A stretch of 64,000 nt of DNA, taken from Bog-532 sp963720945 (GTDB taxonomy: Bacteria; Actinomycetota; Actinomycetes; Streptosporangiales; Streptosporangiaceae). A model generated the notes under the pieces. The model saw only the letters and a program-made list of their open reading frames with translations. It did not search any database and was not told where the DNA came from. Position 1 is the stretch's first letter; each line of letters opens with the position of its first letter. The stretch covers positions 18,662-82,661 of the forward strand of contig CAVRHH010000017.1 in NCBI GenBank assembly GCA_963720945.1. Direction: 5' to 3'. This document shows, one piece after another, positions 51,249-59,129 of the stretch. Both the position numbers and the translations under genes were made by a program.

Positions 51249-52505
51249 TCACGGCGATCTCGGCGGCCCAGCCGGATGGGATCGCTCCCGGCCGGGCTGC
51301 CAGCGCAGGGCGAGGAGGGCGATGTCGTCCCCGGCGGGCTCACGGCCGACCAGAGTTCGCATCACCGAGACACAGACCCTTTCCGGCGGCTCTGGCAAGA
51401 CGGTCTGGCAGAGGCGGGCAAGGCGGTCATCGATTGGCGTGTGCCGGCGTTCGACCAGCCCGTCGGTGAAGAAGCACAGCACCGCGCCGGGAGCCAGATG
51501 CAGGGTGGTGGTCTGCCGACGCGGGTCATCGGCGACGCCGATCGGGACTCCGACCGCGATGTCGGCCAGGTCGGTGCGCCGTCCTGGAGCAGCAGCCACG
51601 GGCGGGAAGTGGCCTGCCGCCGAAATGTGCATGTGCCCGGTCGCTGGCTCGAGGACGGCGTAGGACACGGTGGCCATGGCGGCTGGCTCGAAATGCTGTA
51701 TCTTCCGGTCCAGCCTGGACAGCACCTCGGCCGGGTCGCGGCTCTCCAGCGCGTAAGCGCGCAGGGCACTGCGCATGCGGCCCATGATGACCGCCGCCTG
51801 CAGGCCAGATCCGGCCACGTCGCCCATCACCAGGCATAGCTCACCGGACGGCAGGGTGAACACGTCGTACCAGTCGCCGCCGACCCGGCCGTGCCCAGGC
51901 ACGTACCGGGCGGCGATCTCCACGCCGGGCATCGCGGGCAGCTCCGGGGGAAGCAGGCTCTGCTGGAGGGCGGTCGCGGCGGCGCGGTCATCGCGGGACC
52001 TGAGTGACTGCACGGCCAGGGCCGCGCGATCGGCGGCCATCTGAAGCAGGGCCGTATCGTCGACAGTGAATACGCGGCTGCCGACCGAGCCGACGTGCAG
52101 CACGCCGATCACGGCACCATTGACCAGCAGCGGCACTCCGATCAGCGACCGGATCCCTTTTTCCAGCAGGATCGGGTTGAGCACGTTGCTGTGGTTGACA
52201 TGATCCAGGATGATCGGCCGCGCCTCCGCGGCGATCCGCCCGGCGAAGCCCTGGCCGACCGGGAGGCGCACGCCCTGCCTGACTTCCTCCTCCAGCCCGC
52301 TCGCCGCCGTGGCGATGAGCTGCCGGGCGGAGCGGTCCAGCAACAGCACCGCTGCGGTGTCCGCGCCCAGGCTTTCCTTCACCCGGCTCAGCAGCTCGGT
52401 GAGAAATTCATCGGCGTCGAGGTAAGACAGGGCCGCATCGGTGATCGACCGGATGCCCCGGAGCTTGTCCTCCGCGTCCGGCGGTGGGCTGGGCGGGGTA
52501 GCCAC
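51249..52505 (-). CDS. GAF-PP2C (RsbU/SpoIIE-type) serine phosphatase
   Basis: 418 residues from GTG 52505 (start uncertain, weak ribosome site). GAF domain (about 20-170): 'LLSRVKESLGADTAAVLLLD', 'VRLPVGQGFAGRIAAEARPI', 'LIGVPLLVNGAVIGVLHVGS'. PPM/SpoIIE phosphatase (about 185-410): 'LQQSLLPPELPAMPGVEIAA', 'GRVGGDWYDVFTLPSGEL' (metal Asp), 'LVMGDVAGSGLQAAVIMGRM', 'CFFTDGLVERR' and 'EPAGDDIALLALRW'. Such proteins dephosphorylate anti-anti-sigma factors in response to a ligand. No sigma-factor genes are adjacent. Confidence 0.93.
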   Translation of the reverse strand: MATPPSPPPDAEDKLRGIRSITDAALSYLDADEFLTELLSRVKESLGADTAAVLLLDRSARQLIATAASGLEEEVRQGVRLPVGQGFAGRIAAEARPIILDHVNHSNVLNPILLEKGIRSLIGVPLLVNGAVIGVLHVGSVGSRVFTVDDTALLQMAADRAALAVQSLRSRDDRAAATALQQSLLPPELPAMPGVEIAARYVPGHGRVGGDWYDVFTLPSGELCLVMGDVAGSGLQAAVIMGRMRSALRAYALESRDPAEVLSRLDRKIQHFEPAAMATVSYAVLEPATGHMHISAAGHFPPVAAAPGRRTDLADIAVGVPIGVADDPRRQTTTLHLAPGAVLCFFTDGLVERRHTPIDDRLARLCQTVLPEPPERVCVSVMRTLVGREPAGDDIALLALRWQPGRERSHPAGPPRSP

Positions 52506-52597
52506 GAGGACAGAGTAGGACGCTCCGCATATCACTGTCAGTATGGGCGGCGTCGGGCCGGCGCGGCGTGCCGCAATACGCCGCCGCCGGCACCGCG

Positions 52598-53074
52598 TTA
52601 GCGGCGGGTGAGCGGGAACGCGAACCACAGCAGCCCGAACGCCAGGAACACCAGCACGCTGATCACCGCCGCGGCCAGGCCGCTGGCGACGTGGCCGGTG
52701 ACCAGCAGGACGGCGGCCGAGACGGCCAGGCCGACCGTGGCCAGCCCGGCAATCGCCATCACGCTCGCCGCCCGCACCAGGCTTTCCTTCAGTCCGCGGC
52801 GGAAGACCAGCCGGTGGTAGGCGACCGGCCCCAGCAGCAGCGCGGTCGCGACCGCGGAAAGGACCAGGCAGGCCAGGTACAGGTTGTGCTGGCCAGGGCT
52901 GAGCCGGGTGAACCGGTTGGTAAACGGCAGCGACAGCAGGAAGCCGAACAGGACCTGCACGCCCAGCCCGGCCACCCGCAGTTCCTGCAGCAGCTCACCG
53001 AGATTACGGTCGGCCCGCTGGGCCTCGGACTCGTCCCGCGGGTCAGGCGCCTCCGCCGATCCCACCTCAGCCAC
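52598..53074 (-). CDS. DUF6328 membrane protein
   Basis: 158 residues. A charged N-terminus ('RADRNLGELLQELRVAGLGV') then four helices: 'QVLFGFLLSLPFT', 'LYLACLVLSAVATALLLGPV', 'ASVMAIAGLATVGLAVSAAV' and 'AAAVISVLVFLAFGLLWFAF'. 'QHNLYLACLVLSA...GPVAYHRLVFRRG' is diagnostic of DUF6328 proteins of actinomycetes. Function unknown. Its end lies about 90 bp from the phosphatase gene's start on the same strand. Confidence 0.85.
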   Translation of the reverse strand: MAEVGSAEAPDPRDESEAQRADRNLGELLQELRVAGLGVQVLFGFLLSLPFTNRFTRLSPGQHNLYLACLVLSAVATALLLGPVAYHRLVFRRGLKESLVRAASVMAIAGLATVGLAVSAAVLLVTGHVASGLAAAVISVLVFLAFGLLWFAFPLTRR

Positions 53075-53331
53075 CTCCTGGCGCCATGACGGGCTGGTTA
53101 CCCGGGCGAGACAGCACCGAAACGGGAATGCTCAGCCCGGCCAGGATGATCCGGTCAGCATTTTGCGGGCTGGGACCACTGGCCACAGCACGGGTGAGCC
53201 GGGTGTCCGGCACGGCAGGGCTGGTACTGGGCATTGAGGCGAAGACGATTTAGCGCGCCGGGATTGGTGATACCAGGTTCACTGCAACACGGCCCAGCCG
53301 CATCAGGGCATCGCCCAGCGGGTTCCCAGCT

Positions 53332-54150
53332 GTGAGCGCGACGTTCCCGCGAGCCGATCATCCCTACTACGGCAGCCGCCTCGACGCGTATGCCACGCTC
53401 GGGTTCGTTCCGGGGGCGACCACCGGCATCTCCGGCGTCGCCGACGTGACCAACCTCGGCCTGCGGCCCGCGCCGATGCTGGCCAGGACCGTCGCGTCGC
53501 TTTCCGCGCTGTCTGGCGGGCGGCTCATGCTCGGCCTTGGCGCGGGCGGGCTGTGGGATGAGATCGTCAAGCTTGGCGTGCCAAGGCGGAGCCCGGCGGC
53601 CGCCGTCCAGTCGATCGCGGAGGCGATCGCGGTCGTGCGGGCGCTGTGCGGTGGCGGGGAGAACCCGGTGACCTTCGAGGGGGAGACGTTCCGGGTGGAC
53701 GGCGTCGATCCGGCGCCGGTCAAGGCGCCGCCGATCTGGACCGGCTCGGTCGGGCCGAAGTCGCTGGCGGTGACCGGCAGGCTGGCCGACGGCTGGATCC
53801 CCGGTTTCGCGGCTGACTGGCTCAGTCCCCGGTACCGGGACTCCAGGCCCATCATCGACAACGCTGCCGCCGCTGCCGGCCGCGACCCCGCCGCCGTCGC
53901 CACGATTTACAACTTCCCCGGGAGGATCACGGCGGAGCCGCTCGGCGCCACCCGCGACGAGAACGGCCGCTGGATCGGGGGCTCCGTGCAGCAGTGGATC
54001 GACGAGCTCACCGGTGCGGTCCTCGAGCACCAGGCATCCGGTTTCGTCTTCTTCCCCACTGGCCAGGACGAGCCAGCCGAGGTCTCGCGAGAGCGCTGGG
54101 CACGGGAGATCGTGCCTGCGGTGCGGCAAGCGATCGCCAAGGGTCAGTGA
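53332..54150 (+). pseudogene. F420-type LLM oxidoreductase, N-terminally truncated
   Basis: From about 53350 the protein matches LLM enzymes from their residue ~55 on: 'DHPYYGSRLDAYATLGFVPG', 'VTNLGLRPAPMLARTVASLS', 'LSGGRLMLGLGAGGLWDEIV' and 'PPIWTGSVGPKSLAVTGRLA', with a full C-terminus. The first beta strand with the F420-binding start is missing; upstream DNA (53075-53331) encodes nothing similar in any frame. GTG 53332 is merely the first usable start. Probably non-functional, although the frame stays open for 272 codons. Confidence 0.65.
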
Positions 54151-54809
54151 CCGCTGGCTGGCTGGGCCAAGGGCGCGCCGCAGGACTCATTGATCGTGGC
54201 GACGCTGCTGAGGAAGGCGTCGGCCTCGGCTGGTGACAGGCAGACGGCGACATCCGTCGAGCTGCACCCTGATGTGCTGCTCGGGAGCCCCGTACTTGTT
54301 CCACCAGTCGATCTCCCTGCGGGTATCCGTCGCCGTCGGTGAGCAGTATCACCGAATTGCTCGGCGCGGGGCCAGTTGCCGACTGCGCGTAGAGCAATTG
54401 GCCTGCCTACGTCAGCATCGCCGCTGGCCTGGACCCCCTCCCTGGACGGGCCCCGGCTGACCGGCAGCCGCCTGCGTATCCCAGACAACACCAGCGAAGC
54501 GACACGCGGGGGTAAAGGTCTAGACCACCATGGTCGGCTGCTTTCTGGCCGTGGTGCGTAATGGCCTATTTCGCCGACGGGAAGTGCTGTCCGCGGGGCC
54601 GGGGTGCAGCGCAGATCGTGGACACATTTGGTGATCTTTGCTGGTGTCCGCCGTGAGCTGACGCAAGAGCATGGGTAGGGGAGTGCTCCCCACGGCGTGC
54701 CTGCGGTGCCCACGGGCGACGCCTCTGCTGAACGCTTGCCGCATGCTGAACGCTTGCCGCAAACATCCGGATTGGCGGTCAGCGATGCAATGCAAATCCC
54801 TCAGCCCGG
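54151..54809. other. gene-poor stretch with one ORF fossil
   Basis: On the minus strand (about 54144-54330) 'DVAVCLSPAEADAFLSSVAT' ends at the LLM gene's end, while 'WWNKYGAPEQHIRVQLDG' is found one frame over just upstream; this looks like a short broken gene of unknown family. The rest (54330-54809), including the near repeat 'TGCTGAACGCTTGCCGCA' at about 54727-54760, shows no gene. Confidence 0.5.
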
Positions 54810-55226
54810 TCACTGAAGCCAAGGATCTATGATCTCGATGCCGGTGCCGTCGAAGTCGGACACGTTGCGCGTCGCCAGCGCGGCGCCCTGTGAGCGGCAG
54901 ACGGCCGCGATCAGCGCGTCGAAGCCGGCGATCGGTTTCCCGGCCCGCTCGCGACTGCTGGCGATGACCGCGTAATGTTCCGCGGCTGCGGTATCGACCG
55001 GCAGGACCTGGTCTGCGAAGGCCGAGAAGATCTCGTCGGCCGCGGCGAGAAGGACCTGCTTCCTGCGTCCGTCTGGCAGCCGGGCAATGCCGTACCGGAC
55101 CTCTGCGAGCGTGATGGCGGTCGTGCGCAGCTCGCGCCTGTCCCGGTCGCGGATCCAGCTTGCGACGCCAGGCGGGGGTTCCGGGCGCATCAGCTCGGAA
55201 ACCACGTTCGTGTCGAGGATGATCAT
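54810..55226 (-). CDS. PIN-domain toxin (FitB/VapC-like)
   Basis: 138 residues from ATG 55226, overlapping the antitoxin stop (ATGA). Opens 'MIILDTNVVSELMRPEPPP' (first Asp), then 'TTAITLAEVRYGIARLPDGR' (Glu), 'PVDTAAAEHYAVIASSRERA' (Asp) and 'GFDALIAAVCRSQGAALATR' with 'NVSDF' (Asp). All four acidic residues of the Mg-dependent RNase site are present, so the toxin should be active. Cytoplasmic, neutralised by the adjacent antitoxin. Confidence 0.94.
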   Translation of the reverse strand: MIILDTNVVSELMRPEPPPGVASWIRDRDRRELRTTAITLAEVRYGIARLPDGRRKQVLLAAADEIFSAFADQVLPVDTAAAEHYAVIASSRERAGKPIAGFDALIAAVCRSQGAALATRNVSDFDGTGIEIIDPWLQ

Positions 55227-55468
55227 GCGGAGAAATCCGCGGCACGCGCCGACTCCTCGCGCCCGGGCAGGTCCAGGTCGACTCCGCCCAGCGCACCGAA
55301 CCGTTCGAGGAGCGTCGTGAACAGCCCGGCGGAGTCCGCGGGCTCACGGACGGCTTCCGCGAGAATCGCACGCGCCTCTGCTTCCATCGACCTGCCGTGA
55401 CGAGCCGCGCGAACCTGAAGGCGCCGCTTCACCGTTTCATCAAGGTTCCGGATGTTCAATGCCGCCAC
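55223..55468 (-). CDS. FitA-like antitoxin
   Basis: About 81 residues from GTG 55468 (GTG 55477 also possible). 'ALNIRNLDETVKRRLQVRAA' is a ribbon-helix-helix of the FitA/Arc type; 'GRSMEAEARAILAEAVREP' is helix 2; the C-terminal tail 'FGALGGVDLDLPGREE' would thread into the toxin. The operon is probably autoregulated: an 8-bp palindrome TGGTACCA lies at about 55490-55497 just upstream of the start. Confidence 0.9.
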   Translation of the reverse strand: MAALNIRNLDETVKRRLQVRAARHGRSMEAEARAILAEAVREPADSAGLFTTLLERFGALGGVDLDLPGREESARAADFSA

Positions 55469-55689
55469 TGCTACCACCCCATGCAATCGATGGTACCAAG
55501 CATGATAGCAATTCAAGACCGACAGTACCGAGCACAGGAAGCAGGTCCTGGGGGGACTCACCCGCGAGTACTACGTCGCCGCCTTACCACCTGCGTTGCT
55601 ACGGGAAAACGCAGGTCACCAGCCGGATCATATTTCCGAGCCCCACAAGATGGTCCCGGGTGCTGTCGGCGACTGCCTGGCCGTCCTCC

Positions 55690-56588
55690 TCAGGTTGCTG
55701 AGACGATCCAGTCGAGCTGGCTGGCCACCGCCGCGGGCTGGCTCGCCACGACGTCGTCCGCGCCGCCATGGATGGTGATCAGCTGCACCCGGGGGGCCTT
55801 TCGCTCCAGGTCGCGGAGATCAGCCGGGCTGAGGCGGCTGGACTGCTCGCCGTGGATGACGAATGCCGGGTTCGCCAGTCCGGCCAGTTCCTCCCAGAGG
55901 GTCACGTCGTCGAAACGCGGTCTCCCGGCGCCGGCCAGGTTGCCGATGTGGTGCCGCCATCTCCACCACCCGTCCGGATCCTGGACGAGTTCGTAGCCGG
56001 CCTCGCGATGCAGCGCTGATTCCCGCCATTCGGGATGCCGGGCGGCCAGCACGGTGACTGCCTCGGCGCCGCTGCGGAAGCGCTCCGTGCCAGCATCGGC
56101 TTCCTGGCCGCTCCCGGCCGTGCCGGGCAGTGTGTCAATCAGGGCGAGCCGGCGCACGAATGCGGGCCGGGGCGTCGTGATCAGGCCCAGCGCCGTCCGG
56201 CCGCCGAGCCCGCTGCCCACCACAAGCTCAGCCCCCGCCGCGAACGAGCGGATGGCCTCGGCGATCGCCGCGGCGAGCTTGCGCGGCTCGTAGCGCCCGG
56301 TGCGCCGCCAGGCCGAGCGGCCGTGGCCGGGCAGGTCTATCGCGACCGAGGGGCGGCCGAGTCCCAGGGCGACCTCGTCCCAGGCCCGGGCGCTGCGGCC
56401 GGCCTCGTGCAGGAAGACCAACTCGGCCGGGCCGGTTCCCCAGACCACGGCGCTGACGTGGCCGCCGGCCGGCACGTTGACCCAGCTCCGGTGAGCCCTG
56501 AGAGCCGAATCCGGGGCGCCCCCACCTGGGCCGCCAGTTTGGGGACGAAGGCGAACTCGTTGTCGAGCGCTGCGGATGATCCGGACAT
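55690..56588 (-). pseudogene. alpha/beta hydrolase, one frameshift
   Basis: Start ATG 56588 ('MSGSSAALDNEFAFVPKLAA'). At the G/C run 56511-56526 the frame changes and the conserved body continues: 'GAPDSALRAHRSWVNVPAGG', 'VFLHEAGRSARAWDEVALGL' (HE-G oxyanion region), 'AIDLPGHGRSAW', 'LVVGSGLGGRTALGL' (nucleophile elbow with Ser in GSGLGG) and C-terminal 'LITIHGGADDVVASQP'. Correcting one base gives a full protein of about 298 residues. Catalytic residues are intact, so either fresh decay or a homopolymer error. Confidence 0.85.
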
Positions 56589-56656
56589 GCTTTACCGCCC
56601 TTGGTGAGGATTTCCAGCGGCCGGGCGCCATCCGCGCGGGCGCGGCCTCGTGCTTA

Positions 56657-56680
56657 CTGCCGCGCGCTGAGGCGCGGCAG
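56657..56680. terminator. GC hairpin
   Basis: Perfect 9-bp stem CTGCCGCGC / GCGCGGCAG with a 6-base loop, between the hydrolase start and a serine-hydrolase fossil. No T-run; could be a terminator of a lost gene. Confidence 0.4.
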
Positions 56681-56890
56681 GCGCGCTGTGGCGGCCCGGG
56701 AATCAGCGGTCCGGCGACGAACCGAGTGCTTCATGGCCAATGGCGATGCGACACAGTGCGCTCTCGGTCCTGCCCAGGTCGACGTAGCGCTGGGCGGTGA
56801 GTGGACGGTGAGCTGCCAGCATGTCGTCACTTTCGCAGGAAGTGTGCCTATAGTCAATAAAATCGATCGAAATACTAGATAATACCTCTT

Positions 56891-57064
56891 GTGCGCCGCG
56901 ACGGCCAGGAGCCTTGCGGCCTGTCCCTTGTCGTGGACATCGACGGTCGGGCCGTGGTGGACGCCTACGGCGGCTTCGCCGATCAGGCGCGGACCCGCCC
57001 GTAGGAGCGGGACACGATTGTCAATGTCTGGTCGACGACGAAAACGGTGACAAGCCTTAGCTGA
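56891..57064 (+). pseudogene. serine hydrolase (class C beta-lactamase-like) N-terminal fossil
   Basis: From 56891: 'GLSLVVDIDGRAVVDAYGGF' and 'ADQARTRP', then an in-frame TAG at 57002-57004 where the family has Trp, then 'ERDTIVNVWSTTKTVTSLS' with the catalytic SxxK motif (STTK) and a stop at 57062-57064. The remaining ~330 residues are gone. A TGG-to-TAG change plus deletion. The rest of the 56589-57130 gap shows no gene. Confidence 0.8.
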
Positions 57065-57130
57065 TTCACGAAATACCAGTTCAGCGGACGTGGGCGCAGT
57101 TCTGGCACCCCACAGGGTTCCGGGCGTGGT

Positions 57131-58126
57131 TTACGGGCTGGGATCGTCTTGCTCCGGTTCAGGTGAGGGCGGGTCGAAGTTGACGTCGACGTGTTCGAAG
57201 CCCTTGCTGCGCTGGGCCTTGGCCTGGCGGGAGTACGCGAGCCGGTCCCCGGCAGTCAGGGTGACGTTGTTGGTGAATGGGGTGAGCAGCGATCTGGGAT
57301 GCAAGTGACTGACGTGCACGACGTTGATCTCCGCGCACAACAGGACGGCCGTGGCCGTGATGTAGAGGAACGCAAGCAGGCCGAGCACAAAGGCGAACAC
57401 CGCGTTCGTGGCGCTGGCGTGCTCGACCACGTGCCGGACGTAGATAATCCCGAAAGATTGCAGCAGCTGCCAGATCACCGCTGCGGCTATTGCGCCCGGC
57501 ACCACGTCGCGCACGGACAACCGCCGCGCCGGCGCAAAGCGGAACGCGAAGACGGACACGGCGATGTTGATCACTACGGACGCCGCCAGGGTCAGGGACC
57601 TTCCCGCTGTGCCGAGCGCCCCGGCCCCGCCGCCGCTCACGATGGACAATATGGTCGTGCCCAGGAGGGCCGATCCGGCGGTGGCCAGCAGCAGCAGGCT
57701 CCGGCCGCGGACCTTGAAGGGGTTCGGCCGGCTGTTGCGCGGCACCGCCCATAGCGTGTTGGCCGCGTACTGGAAGGCCTGCGCCACCCCCAGGCCGCCG
57801 TACAGGGAGCCGAGGATTCCCACGACCAGGCCAACCGGGCCGCCGCCGAGACGCTTCGGCTGGTCCAGATCCCCGCCGATCACCGGAAACTGGTGCAGCG
57901 CCGAGGTGAGCACCTCGTGCTGGAGTCTTTGATCACCTGACAAAACGAAGCCCAGGACCGTCGAGAGCAGCAGCAGCAACGGAAACAGCGATACGAACCC
58001 GTAGTAAGTGAGCAAAGCCGCCAGGTAGGCGCCGAAGTCGTCGAAGTACTTGTACACCACCGCGAGCGGGAAGCCTGCCCACCGGTGCTTGCGCTGAAAC
58101 TCGTCCAGACGCTCTGTGATCGCCAT
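57131..58126 (-). CDS. YihY/BrkB-family membrane protein
   Basis: 331 residues from ATG 58126. Six helices in the YihY/virulence-factor BrkB pattern: 'GAYLAALLTYYGFVSLFPLL', 'LLLLSTVLGFVLSGDQ', 'GPVGLVVGILGSLYGGLGVA', 'LAASVVINIAVSVFAFRFAP', 'VVPGAIAAAVIWQLLQSFGI' and 'AVFAFVLGLLAFLYITATAV'. The C-terminal tail is hydrophilic ('EPEQDDPSP'). Family function is uncertain; once mistaken for RNase BN. Monocistronic. Confidence 0.93.
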   Translation of the reverse strand: MAITERLDEFQRKHRWAGFPLAVVYKYFDDFGAYLAALLTYYGFVSLFPLLLLLSTVLGFVLSGDQRLQHEVLTSALHQFPVIGGDLDQPKRLGGGPVGLVVGILGSLYGGLGVAQAFQYAANTLWAVPRNSRPNPFKVRGRSLLLLATAGSALLGTTILSIVSGGGAGALGTAGRSLTLAASVVINIAVSVFAFRFAPARRLSVRDVVPGAIAAAVIWQLLQSFGIIYVRHVVEHASATNAVFAFVLGLLAFLYITATAVLLCAEINVVHVSHLHPRSLLTPFTNNVTLTAGDRLAYSRQAKAQRSKGFEHVDVNFDPPSPEPEQDDPSP

Positions 58127-58217
58127 ACCAACCCGCCTCACCGCACGCCGTCAAATCACCCGGCACCATCGGCAGTAAATCAAGGCTGGCCAAGATGGCG
58201 TACCGCTGCAAGCAGCG

Positions 58218-58424
58218 GTGCCACAGAGTACGGGCGTGCCGGGCAGGCGGGAGGTGTGGCGGTTTCTGGCTGGGTCCCCGCTGCGGGCGCGGGATGTTTC
58301 CAGGGAGCAGATCACCCGGGGTGAGGGGCTGTCGGCGCTGTCGCCGGATGCGTTGACGCCGGTCGCCTATGGGCCGGAAGCGATCATCGTTGTGCTCGCG
58401 GCAGCCGGGGCGGGGGCGCTATAC
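58218..58424 (+). pseudogene. APC-family permease N-terminal fossil
   Basis: 'REVWRFLAGSPLRARDVSRE' then 'GLSALSPDALTPVAYGPEAI' and 'IVVLAAAGAGAL' match the beginning of APC amino-acid permeases ('...G.PL...d...e.Ls...alp.FasDalssvAYa.EeillvL'). Similarity ends abruptly at about 58424, where the toxin gene of the opposite strand ends. The toxin-antitoxin pair seems to have replaced or interrupted the permease. Confidence 0.65.
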
Positions 58425-58820
58425 CTGGTGGTGGATTTCCGCGGTGTGCCCTGGGGCTGCGGCGAGCTTGGCGTCGTCGGTCAGCAGGGGGAAGCCGAGG
58501 GACTCGGCGAGTGCGACGTACATCGCGTCATAGGCGCTGAGGTTGTGCCGCATCTCGAAGGCCCGCGCCTGCAGTGGCTGCATCGGATGGCGGACGATCC
58601 GCAGGCCGGCGTAGTCGGCGAGCATCTCCAGCGCCCGCCCGGCGCTAATCTGGATTCCGGGTTTCGCCGTGCTGGACAAGCCGCGCACGACGCTGGAGAT
58701 CTCGGCGTCGATCAGGGCTGGCGCGTGCACGGTCCGGGCGAGGCGCTGGCGGAGGAGTTCGTCGCCTGGCTTGCTGGCTAGCAGCCGGATGACGATCGAG
58801 CAGTCGACGACACAGGTCAC
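58419..58820 (-). CDS. PIN-domain toxin (VapC)
   Basis: 133 residues from ATG 58820 overlapping the antitoxin stop. 'MTCVVDCSIVIRLLASKPGD' (Asp), 'VHAPALIDAEISSVVRGLSS' (Glu), 'NLSAYDAMYVALAESLGFPL' (Asp-Ala-xx-Val-Ala) and 'LLTDDAKLAAAPG' (Asp) complete the PIN-domain RNase site. Probably cleaves tRNA or rRNA, as is known for VapC toxins; the target is not predictable. Confidence 0.93.
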   Translation of the reverse strand: MTCVVDCSIVIRLLASKPGDELLRQRLARTVHAPALIDAEISSVVRGLSSTAKPGIQISAGRALEMLADYAGLRIVRHPMQPLQARAFEMRHNLSAYDAMYVALAESLGFPLLTDDAKLAAAPGHTAEIHHQV

Positions 58821-59047
58821 CGCCGCCCGTCCTCCGTGAAGGAGCGCAAGTCCCCGGCCGCGTAGCTGATGGGCTCGCGCGCGGCGATCATTCTCATCAC
58901 GTCATCGATCGGAGGCATCGCCGCCTCGCTGGCCATCAGGTCCCTGAGGAAAGACGACAGGGAAATGCCACGGGCCTCGGCCCTGGCCTTGAGCGTGGCG
59001 AGAACGCTCACCGGTACATCGCGGACCTGCACGACCGTCGTATCCAT
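58817..59047 (-). CDS. FitA/RHH-type antitoxin
   Basis: 76 residues from ATG 59047. Ribbon-helix-helix: 'TTVVQVRDVPVSVLATLKAR' with 'AEARGISLSSFLRDLMASEA'; C-terminal toxin-binding tail 'AREPISYAAGDLRSF'. ATGA overlap with vapC. A long inverted repeat begins 10 bp upstream, so the pair is probably self-repressed through it; the short leader suggests a nearly leaderless mRNA. Confidence 0.9.
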   Translation of the reverse strand: MDTTVVQVRDVPVSVLATLKARAEARGISLSSFLRDLMASEAAMPPIDDVMRMIAAREPISYAAGDLRSFTEDGRR

Positions 59048-59056
59048 GCCACCATG

Positions 59057-59094
59057 GTACGCCTATTCATGCAGACTGCATGAATAAGGCGTAC
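59057..59094. promoter_or_regulatory. long inverted repeat, toxin-antitoxin operator
   Basis: Arms GTACGCC(T)ATTCATGCAG and its complement meet around a single central base; the only imperfection is one extra base in the right arm. It lies 10 bp before the antitoxin start and 36 bp after the kup stop, so it may also end kup transcription. Confidence 0.8.
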
Positions 59095-59129
59095 CGAGGG
59101 CCGCGGCAGCTCGGCGTTCTCAGCGGGCA

